Assembly: GCA_937907425.1 (NCBI GenBank)
Contig: CALCIE010000081.1
Coordinates: forward strand, 74,987 to 138,986
Reading direction: 5' to 3'
DNA: 64,000 bases
Origin: ZC4RG42 sp003242425
Lineage (GTDB): Bacteria > Pseudomonadota > Gammaproteobacteria > Burkholderiales > SG8-39
Part shown: piece by piece, positions 44,788 through 51,727 of the stretch
Position numbering within the stretch: the stretch's first letter is position 1
Layout: every line of letters begins with the position of its first letter
Program-made: the position numbers and the translations under genes
Notes under the pieces: model-generated
What the model saw: only the letters and a program-made list of their open reading frames with translations
What the model was told of the DNA's origin: nothing
Database searches by the model: none

Positions 44788-46200
44788 ATGAAGCGGATGT
44801 CGACGTGGATCAGCAATGCCCTGCGGCGGGGCGCGGTGATCGGGCTGCTCGTCGCGGCCCTGCCGGCGCAGGCGATCGATCTGTTGGAGGCGTACCGGCT
44901 GGCCCTTCAGAACGACCCGGAATTCGCCGCCGCCCGCGCGCAGCTGGAGGCCGGACGCGAGGCGCTGGCGCAGGGTCGCGCGCTGCTGCTGCCGATCATC
45001 ACGGGTTCGGCCAACACCAACATCAATGACGTCGACAACCGCACGCAGGGCTTCGACCGGCGCTACAACAGCCACGGCTGGAGCATCACCCTCACCCAGC
45101 CGTTGTTCCGCTGGCAGAACATCATGCAGTACCGCCAGGCGGAATATCAGGTTCAGCAGGCCGAGGCGCGCTTCGGCCAGGCCGCGCAGGACCTCATCGT
45201 GCGCGTCGCGGAAGCGTATTTCAACGCCCTGGCGGCGCAGGACAACCTCGAGTTCGTGCGTGCCAACAAGGCCGCCATCGCCGAACAGCTCGCCCAGGCC
45301 AAGCGCAATTTCGAGGTCGGCACCGCGACCATCACCGACACCAACGAGGCGCAGGCACGCTACGACCTCGCCACCGCCCAGGAACTGGCCGCCGTCAACG
45401 AAGTGGAAGTCACGCGCCGCAACCTGGAACGGATCATCGGCGTGGTGCCGGACCGCCTCGCGCCGTTGCGCCCCGATCTGCAACTCGCGCCGCCCGAGCC
45501 CGCCGACATGAACGCCTGGGTGGAGGCCGCACTTGCCGGCAACTTCGGCGTGCTGGCGAACCAGGCCGCCTATGAAATCGCCGCGCGCCAGGTCGAGGTG
45601 CAGCGTGCCGGGCATTATCCGACCCTGGACGCCGTCGCGAGCTATCAGGACAGCACCTCGCTCGGCGGCGGACTGGCCAGCCCCACGGCGCAGCGCCAGA
45701 ACACCAACGCGGCCGTCATCGGCCTGCAGCTCAACGTGCCCCTGTTCGAGGGCGGTTCGGTGTCCTCGCGCACACGCGAGGCAGTCGCGTTGCGCGAGGC
45801 GGCGCGCAACAATCTCGAAGCGGCGCGGCGCGCCGCGGAATTCAGCGCCCGTCAGGCCTTCCTGAACGTCACCAACGGGCGTGCCCAGGTGCAGGCGCTT
45901 GAGCAGGCGCTGGTCTCGAGCGAAACCGCCCTGGAGTCCAACCGCGTCGGCTACGAAGTCGGCGTGCGGATCAACATCGACGTGCTGAACGCGCAGCAGC
46001 AGGTCTTCCAGACCAAGCGCGATCTCGCCCGCGCCCGCTACGACACCATCCTCAACGGCCTGCGGCTGGGCGCGGCCGCGGGGGCGCTGTCGGAAGAACA
46101 GGTGCGGGCGGTGAACCAGCTGCTTCTCACCGCCCGACCGGAAGCGCCCGCTCCGCAGCCGGGGCCGGTGCGCCTGCCGGATGCGGCGCCACAGCGCTAG
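44788..46200 (+). CDS. tolC: TolC family outer-membrane efflux channel
   Basis: The product has 470 residues. A signal peptide (core AVIGLLVAALPAQA, cleavage before IDLLEAYRLAL) is followed by the twofold repeated outer-membrane-factor domains of TolC, with long helices rich in Q/A/R. Landmarks are LTQPLFRWQNIMQYRQAEYQV, the VGTATITDTNEAQARYDLA hairpin and its repeat YEVGVRINIDVLNAQQQVF. It forms a trimeric channel for type I secretion and RND/ABC efflux; no cognate pump gene is adjacent. Its TAG stop overlaps the convergent waaA stop within one CTAG. Confidence 0.95.
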   Translation: MKRMSTWISNALRRGAVIGLLVAALPAQAIDLLEAYRLALQNDPEFAAARAQLEAGREALAQGRALLLPIITGSANTNINDVDNRTQGFDRRYNSHGWSITLTQPLFRWQNIMQYRQAEYQVQQAEARFGQAAQDLIVRVAEAYFNALAAQDNLEFVRANKAAIAEQLAQAKRNFEVGTATITDTNEAQARYDLATAQELAAVNEVEVTRRNLERIIGVVPDRLAPLRPDLQLAPPEPADMNAWVEAALAGNFGVLANQAAYEIAARQVEVQRAGHYPTLDAVASYQDSTSLGGGLASPTAQRQNTNAAVIGLQLNVPLFEGGSVSSRTREAVALREAARNNLEAARRAAEFSARQAFLNVTNGRAQVQALEQALVSSETALESNRVGYEVGVRINIDVLNAQQQVFQTKRDLARARYDTILNGLRLGAAAGALSEEQVRAVNQLLLTARPEAPAPQPGPVRLPDAAPQR

Positions 46201-47450
46201 ATCAGGGATTCGAGCAGCGCCAGGGTGCGCTCGGTCGCGCCGCGGTGCGCGGCGGTGAAACGCAGCCCCGCCTCGCGCATCGCCGCCCGCTTCGAGGCGT
46301 CGCGCAACAGAGCCGCAGCCTGGCCGACCGCCTCGTCGGCGTCTCGCACCTGAACGGCGGCGCCCGCTTCGATCGCGCCGGCGGCAGCCTGCGCGAAATT
46401 GAAAGTCGAAGGCCCGATCAGCACCGGCGCGCCGGCGGCGCAGGCCTCGATCAGATTCTGCGCGCCGTAAGGCAGCAGGCTGCCGCCGATGAACGCCACC
46501 TCGCATGCGGCATAGTAGGCTGCCATCTCGCCCATGCTGTCGCCGAGCACATAGCGACACGCAGCCGGCACGGGCCGCGATTCGCTGCGGCGCACGTAGG
46601 CGCCGCGCTTCGCCAGCAAGGCCGCCACCTCGTCGAAGCGCTGCGGATGGCGCGGCACGATGACGACGAGCACCTCCTCTCCCGGCGGCGCACGATCGAG
46701 CGCGTCGAGGATGAGCGTCTCCTCGCCCTCGCGCGTGCTCGCGAAGAGCAGCACCGGCCGCTCACCGTACAAGGCGCGCAGCGCCGCGGCCCGCGCGGGC
46801 GTATCCGGCGGCGGCGTCATGTCGAACTTCACATTGCCGGTGACGTGCACGTCGCACGCGCCCAGGCCGCGAAAACGCGCCGCGTCATCGTCCGACTGCG
46901 CGGCGATCCGCGTCACTTCGGCGAACATCCGCCGCGCGAAGCGCCCCAGGCGCGCATAGCCCCGCGCCGAACGCGCCGAGAGACGGGCGTTCACCAGCGC
47001 GACGGGCACGCCCTGCCGGCGGCATTGCGCGACCAGATTGGGCCACAACTCGGTTTCCATGAGCACCGCGAGCGCGGGCCGGTAATGGGCGAGGAAACGG
47101 CGCATCGCCCACGGATAGTCGTACGGCAGCCAGGCGATTTCGGCGAAACCGCCGTACAGCTCCTGCGCCGCAGCGCGGCCGGTGGCGGTCATCTGAGTGA
47201 CCAGCAGACGATGGCCGGGGAAGCGCTCGCGCAAGGCGCGGACGAGGCTCGCCGCCGCACGCGTTTCGCCGAGCGAGACGGCGTGCACCCAGATCAGCGG
47301 CCCTTCCGGCCGGGGCGCATAGCGCAGACCGAAGCGCTGCGCCCAGTCGGCGCGGTAGCCGGGCTCGCGCCGCCCGCGCCACCACAGCCGCAGCGGCAGG
47401 AACGGCAAGACCAGATGAAGGAGCAGGTTATAGAGCGCGCGCAGCATCAA
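46197..47450 (-). CDS. waaA: 3-deoxy-D-manno-octulosonic acid (Kdo) transferase
   Basis: WaaA transfers Kdo from CMP-Kdo to lipid IVA at the inner membrane, starting the LPS core. The 417-residue protein has an N-terminal membrane anchor (about 5-22), then GT-B domains with HAVSLGET containing the likely catalytic E62, and the nucleotide-binding segment IGGSLLPYGAQNLIEACAAG. One or two Kdo additions cannot be decided from sequence. It overlaps waaC by 4 bases and is translationally coupled to it. Confidence 0.96.
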   Translation of the reverse strand: MMLRALYNLLLHLVLPFLPLRLWWRGRREPGYRADWAQRFGLRYAPRPEGPLIWVHAVSLGETRAAASLVRALRERFPGHRLLVTQMTATGRAAAQELYGGFAEIAWLPYDYPWAMRRFLAHYRPALAVLMETELWPNLVAQCRRQGVPVALVNARLSARSARGYARLGRFARRMFAEVTRIAAQSDDDAARFRGLGACDVHVTGNVKFDMTPPPDTPARAAALRALYGERPVLLFASTREGEETLILDALDRAPPGEEVLVVIVPRHPQRFDEVAALLAKRGAYVRRSESRPVPAACRYVLGDSMGEMAAYYAACEVAFIGGSLLPYGAQNLIEACAAGAPVLIGPSTFNFAQAAAGAIEAGAAVQVRDADEAVGQAAALLRDASKRAAMREAGLRFTAAHRGATERTLALLESLI

Positions 47451-48406
47451 CCGAGCTCAGCCACTTCGCCGAGCGCATCCAGCACTTCGGCGGCGGTGGG
47501 CGCTTCCCCCATCCCGCCGCGGAAAGCCGTCGGCCCGCGCCCCAGGGGACCGTGATGCAGCGGCCGCGTGGCGACGTAGATACCGACCACCGGGACCTCG
47601 AAGGCGACCGCGAGATGCATGAGACCGGTATCGACCCCGACCACGGCCGTGGCGTGCGCGAGCAGCGCCCCCGCCTCGTCCACCCGCAGTTGCGGCGCCA
47701 CCTGGGCATCCGGGATGAACTTCGCCAGCCGCTCGGCCCGGGCACGCTCCTCGTCGTTGCCCCAGGGCAGCACACAGACGATCCCGCGTGAAGCCAGCCA
47801 GCGCCCCGCCTCGATCCAATTCGCCTCCGACCACAGCTTTTCGCTGCGCGCCGTGGAATGCAGCAACACCACATAGCGCGGTGCCTCGATCCATCCCGGA
47901 CGCGCCGGTTTGCGCAGGCCGTAGTCGATCGCTTCGTCCGGTGCGTAACCGAAAGCCCGCGCAGCCAGCCCCCGGTAATGCCAGATGCGGTGCACGTCCG
48001 GCGGAAATTCGAACGTGTGGTCGTAGAAGCGCGCCACGAAAGGCTCACGCACGGTTCCGGGGCCGAAGCCGTACACCGGCCCCCTCGCAAGCATCGCGGG
48101 AATCACACTTTTCAACAAACCCTGCGAATCGATTACGGCGTCATAGCACCCGCCGCGCAGCGTCCTGCGCAACTCCAAAAACTCTCTACAGAATGTCGTC
48201 AACGAACGACTTTTGCGCCACCGCCGTAGCGCAAAGGGAATCGCACGCCTCACACCGGCGTGCAACCGCATGAGCGGCACGTAGGCTTCCTCCACCAGCC
48301 AGTCCAAGCTCAACTCCTTGACATGCCGCTGCATGTCGGTCACGGCGGGAAAGGTCTGGACCACGTCGCCGAGCGACGAAACACGGATGAGCAAAACGGT
48401 GGGCAT
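47447..48406 (-). CDS. waaC: Lipopolysaccharide heptosyltransferase I
   Basis: WaaC adds the first L-glycero-D-manno-heptose to Kdo in the LPS inner core. The 319-residue GT9 enzyme starts VLLIRVSSLGDVVQTFPAV, has the core DAVIDSQGLLKS and GFGPGTVREP, and the C-terminal ADP-heptose site AVVGVDTGLMHLAVAFEVPVV. It is the upstream gene of waaC-waaA and is divergent from rfbA. A TATAAT lies about 46 bases before its ATG. Confidence 0.95.
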   Translation of the reverse strand: MPTVLLIRVSSLGDVVQTFPAVTDMQRHVKELSLDWLVEEAYVPLMRLHAGVRRAIPFALRRWRKSRSLTTFCREFLELRRTLRGGCYDAVIDSQGLLKSVIPAMLARGPVYGFGPGTVREPFVARFYDHTFEFPPDVHRIWHYRGLAARAFGYAPDEAIDYGLRKPARPGWIEAPRYVVLLHSTARSEKLWSEANWIEAGRWLASRGIVCVLPWGNDEERARAERLAKFIPDAQVAPQLRVDEAGALLAHATAVVGVDTGLMHLAVAFEVPVVGIYVATRPLHHGPLGRGPTAFRGGMGEAPTAAEVLDALGEVAELG

Positions 48407-48451
48407 TGATATTGCTGAATTGTTGCCGACGATGAAGCGTCTGGGACACGC

Positions 48452-48457
48452 ATTATA
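48452..48457 (-). promoter_or_regulatory. Perfect -10 element for waaC-waaA
   Basis: TATAAT on the minus strand would start transcription near 48445, about 40 bases before the waaC ATG. No good -35 hexamer accompanies it. Confidence 0.5.
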
Positions 48458-48600
48458 GAGAGTGTCGCCCGCAGGCGGCCGTCCGGCACTCGTTTCCCAA
48501 GACGCTCACGAATGACATCGCGCTACGCATCGGGAGAACTGCCCCTCCCAGGTCGCACAGCGCGCGGTCCTTCGCACAATTTTCGCCCTCAGGAGCTCGG

Positions 48601-49482
48601 ATGAAACGAAAAGGCATCATTCTCGCCGGGGGCGTCGGCAGTCGCCTCCATCCGGCGACGTTATCCGTTTCCAAGCAGCTGCTGCCCGTCTTCGACAAGC
48701 CGATGATCTATTACCCGCTCAGCACACTCATGCTGGCAGGCATCCGCGACATCCTGATCGTTTCGACGCCGCGGGACATTCCCCGCTTTCAGTGGTTGCT
48801 GGGCGACGGTGCGCAATGGGGCATCAATCTCCAGTATGCAGTGCAGCCCTCGCCCGGCGGCATCGCACAGGCTTTCATCATAGGTGCCTCCTTCGTCGGC
48901 CGCGACCCGTCCGCTCTGATCCTGGGCGACAACATCTTCTACGGCCATGATCTGGCAGCGCTGCTGAGCCGCGCTGCACAACGCAGGAAAGGCGCCACGG
49001 TGTTCGCCTACCATGTCCACGATCCCGAACGCTACGGCGTGGTCGAGTTCGCCCCCGACGGGAAAGCTGTCAATCTGGAAGAGAAACCCGCCGCTCCCAA
49101 ATCGAACTACGTCGTCACCGGTCTCTACTTCTACGACGAGTGCGTCGTGGAGTACGCACGAAGCCTCGAACCGTCCGCGCGCGGCGAACTCGAGATCACT
49201 GACCTGAACCGTCTGTATTTGGAGCGCGGCATGCTCCACGTGGAAATCATGGGGCGCGGCTACGCGTGGCTGGACACCGGTACGCACGAGTCGCTCCTCG
49301 ACGCCAGTCAGTTCATTGCCACCCTCGAACATCGCCAGGGGCTGAAAGTGGCCTGCCCGGAGGAGATCGCGTACCGGCAGGGCTGGATCGACGCATGCCA
49401 GCTGGAAGCCCTGGCGCAGCCGTTATGCAAGAACGGCTACGGACAGTACCTCTTGCGCGTACTCAGGGAAGCCGTGGCCTAG
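48601..49482 (+). CDS. rfbA: Glucose-1-phosphate thymidylyltransferase
   Basis: RfbA makes dTDP-glucose, the first step to dTDP-L-rhamnose and other dTDP-6-deoxysugars. The 293-residue protein has the nucleotidyltransferase signature GIILAGGVGSRLHPATLSVS, the metal-site segment ALILGDNIFYGHDL and GRGYAWLDTGTHESLLDA. AGGAG lies 5 bases before the ATG. It is the first gene of the O-polysaccharide island; rfbB, rfbC and rfbD are not in the window, so dehydratase, epimerase and reductase must be elsewhere. Its GC is visibly lower than in the waa genes (about 53 percent in one sampled line). Confidence 0.97.
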   Translation: MKRKGIILAGGVGSRLHPATLSVSKQLLPVFDKPMIYYPLSTLMLAGIRDILIVSTPRDIPRFQWLLGDGAQWGINLQYAVQPSPGGIAQAFIIGASFVGRDPSALILGDNIFYGHDLAALLSRAAQRRKGATVFAYHVHDPERYGVVEFAPDGKAVNLEEKPAAPKSNYVVTGLYFYDECVVEYARSLEPSARGELEITDLNRLYLERGMLHVEIMGRGYAWLDTGTHESLLDASQFIATLEHRQGLKVACPEEIAYRQGWIDACQLEALAQPLCKNGYGQYLLRVLREAVA

Positions 49483-49524
49483 AGACCCCGTCCGTTGCAT
49501 CCGTTTCGATCGGAGGGTTCGTAC

Positions 49525-50352
49525 GTGAATCCGCACGTTGTAGCGCCTGTGTCTTTACCCGCCATGATCGGAAGCGTGGTCACGAACTGGCACCTAGTCG
49601 TCCAGCTGACCAAACGCGACGTCGTGGGCCGCTACCGCGGTTCGGTTATGGGCCTGCTTTGGTCCTTCTTCCATCCCCTGTTCATGCTCGCGGTCTACAC
49701 TTTCGTCTTTTCCGTCGTGTTCAAGGCCAGGTGGGGCGGTCCGGATGAATCGCGCGCACAGTTCGCCGTCGTGCTGTTCGCAGGATTGATCGTGCACAAC
49801 CTATTCGCCGAAGTCATCAACCGCGCGCCGGGCCTCATCCTGAGCAATGCGAACTACGTAAAGAAAGTCGTCTTTCCGCTCGAGGTCCTGCCGGTCGTGA
49901 CCATGGGATCGGCCCTCTTCCACGCGGCGGTCAGTCTCGTGGTGCTGCTGCTTGCCTTTCTGTTGTTGAATGGTTACGTACACGTTACCGCGGTGTTCAT
50001 CCCCCTGGTTTTGATTCCGCTCATGACCGCGACGCTAGGCGTCGCGTGGATGCTCGCGTCCCTGGGCGTTTACGCGCGCGACGTCGGGCAGTTCGTGGGA
50101 ACGGTAACGACCGTTCTGTTGTTTCTGTCCCCAGTGTTCTTTCCGATCAGCGCGGTGCCCCCATTTCTACAGGGCTGGATGTTGCTGAACCCCCTCACTT
50201 TCATCATCGAACAGATCCGCTCGGTGCTGATCTGGGGCAGTGCACCCGACTGGTCCGGGCTCGCGCTCTACATGCTCATCGCCCTTGCAGTTGCCTGGGC
50301 GGGATACGCTTGGTTCCAGAGGACGCGTAAGGGATTCGCCGATGTCCTCTGA
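49525..50352 (+). CDS. wzm: O-antigen ABC exporter permease (Wzm-like)
   Basis: This 275-residue ABC-2-type permease has six predicted transmembrane segments. The N-terminal cytoplasmic part LTKRDVVGRYRGSVMGLLWSFFHPLF is typical of polysaccharide/O-antigen exporters (Wzm, KpsM, TagG). It pairs with the overlapping Wzt ATPase to flip an undecaprenyl-linked glycan across the inner membrane. The GTG start at 49525 is set by GGAGGG at 49512-49517 with 7-base spacing; an upstream in-frame TTG has no such site. Confidence 0.94.
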   Translation: MNPHVVAPVSLPAMIGSVVTNWHLVVQLTKRDVVGRYRGSVMGLLWSFFHPLFMLAVYTFVFSVVFKARWGGPDESRAQFAVVLFAGLIVHNLFAEVINRAPGLILSNANYVKKVVFPLEVLPVVTMGSALFHAAVSLVVLLLAFLLLNGYVHVTAVFIPLVLIPLMTATLGVAWMLASLGVYARDVGQFVGTVTTVLLFLSPVFFPISAVPPFLQGWMLLNPLTFIIEQIRSVLIWGSAPDWSGLALYMLIALAVAWAGYAWFQRTRKGFADVL

Positions 50353-51712
50353 CGACATCGTGATCAGGGTGCGGAACCTCGGCAAGGCGTATCAGATCTA
50401 CGCCTCGCCGCGCGATCGCCTGCGGCAATTCGTCCTGCCGCGTATACGCAGGGCCGTCGGCCTGCCACTCAAGCAATACTTCCGAGAGTTCTGGGCGTTG
50501 CGTGACGTGTCCTTCGATGTGCGGCGGGGCGAGACCGTAGGCATCATCGGCCGGAACGGTTCGGGTAAGTCTACGCTGCTGCAGCTCATCTGCGGCACGT
50601 TGACGCCTACCGTCGGCACCGTGGAAACGTACGGCCGTGTCGCCGCCCTGCTCGAACTGGGTTCCGGGTTCAATCCGGAATTCACGGGTAGGGAAAACGT
50701 CTATATGAACGCGGCGTTACTCGGTCTCAGCCGGGAGGAAGTCGACGAACGTTTCGAAGACATTGCTTCCTTTGCCGACATCGGCGACTTCATCGATCAG
50801 CCGGTAAAGACCTACTCCAGCGGCATGTACCTTAGGCTGGCGTTCGCCGTGATCGCACATGTGGACGCCGATATCCTGGTCATCGACGAAGCCCTGTCGG
50901 TTGGTGACGCGGTGTTCACGCAGAAGTGCATGCGCTTCATCCGTTCGTTCCAGGAGCGGGGCACACTGCTCTTCGTGAGCCACGACATGGCGTCGGTACA
51001 GGCGTTGTGTCGGTCCGCCATATGGCTCAGCCACGGCAAGGTCCGCGCGCACGGAACCGCGAAACGCGTCTCTCAGGCCTACTTGCAGGATACATTGCAG
51101 GAGATTTACGGGCAGTCAGCGGTGCTGGAGGAAATTTCCCCTCACGAAGCCGAGGACAGTAGCGCCGGGGAAGTCGCCAACGCCGCAGGCTACGTTTCCC
51201 GCTATACGGTCTTCAACAATCTGCCACACGCCTGCGGGTGGCGGACCGGCGCCGCGGAGGTGTTGTCCGTTCAGCTCGAAAAGCTTTCCCCAAGTCACTC
51301 CATGGTCTTGGAAGGTGGGGAAAAAGTCCGGCTCACCATTCATGCCGTGGCCCATGCGCCGCTGGCGAATCCGATTCTGGGCTTCGTCGTCCGTGACCGC
51401 CTCGGTCAGGATCTGTTCGGTGAGAACACCCTGCAGTGCTCCGCCTTGTGTCCCCAGGGCGCCGTGCCCGGACAACGCATCAAGGCGGAATTCGTGTTCA
51501 GGCTGCCGATGCTGCCGAACGGTCAGTACGCGGTTATGGCCTCGATCGCGGACGGCGATCTTTATCGCAACGTGCAACATCACTACCTGCACGACGCACT
51601 GATCCTCACCGTCAGTTCCAGCAGGATTCGCTACGGGATAGTCGGCATTCCGTTCGAGCGCGTCTCCCTGGAGTTCGTCGACGAACCGTGTTCTTCGCTT
51701 CAGCCCGCATGA
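50342..51712 (+). CDS. wzt: O-antigen ABC exporter ATPase with C-terminal carbohydrate-recognition-like region (Wzt-like)
   Basis: The product has 456 residues. The N-terminal ABC ATPase (about 5-245) has Walker A GRNGSGKST (70-78), signature YSSGM (158-162), Walker B ILVIDEA (178-184) and the H-loop VSHDMAS. About 200 extra residues follow, predicted beta-rich, with blocks such as VRLTIHAVAHAPLANPILGFVVRDRLG and LPMLPNGQYAVMASIADGDLYRNVQHHY. They match the Wzt carbohydrate-binding domain that recognises a capped O-polysaccharide end in E. coli O8/O9a. It overlaps wzm by 11 bases. This Wzt form implies chain-terminus-dependent export. Confidence 0.93.
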   Translation: MSSDDIVIRVRNLGKAYQIYASPRDRLRQFVLPRIRRAVGLPLKQYFREFWALRDVSFDVRRGETVGIIGRNGSGKSTLLQLICGTLTPTVGTVETYGRVAALLELGSGFNPEFTGRENVYMNAALLGLSREEVDERFEDIASFADIGDFIDQPVKTYSSGMYLRLAFAVIAHVDADILVIDEALSVGDAVFTQKCMRFIRSFQERGTLLFVSHDMASVQALCRSAIWLSHGKVRAHGTAKRVSQAYLQDTLQEIYGQSAVLEEISPHEAEDSSAGEVANAAGYVSRYTVFNNLPHACGWRTGAAEVLSVQLEKLSPSHSMVLEGGEKVRLTIHAVAHAPLANPILGFVVRDRLGQDLFGENTLQCSALCPQGAVPGQRIKAEFVFRLPMLPNGQYAVMASIADGDLYRNVQHHYLHDALILTVSSSRIRYGIVGIPFERVSLEFVDEPCSSLQPA

Positions 51713-51727
51713 CATCCGGCCATAGAT

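Noticed and set aside
48407..48600. Target-site duplication or mobile-element remnant at the left edge of the O-antigen island
   Set aside because: The interval holds only the waaC -10 element and the rfbA ribosome binding site. I found no inverted repeat or transposase fragment to support a specific insertion mechanism.
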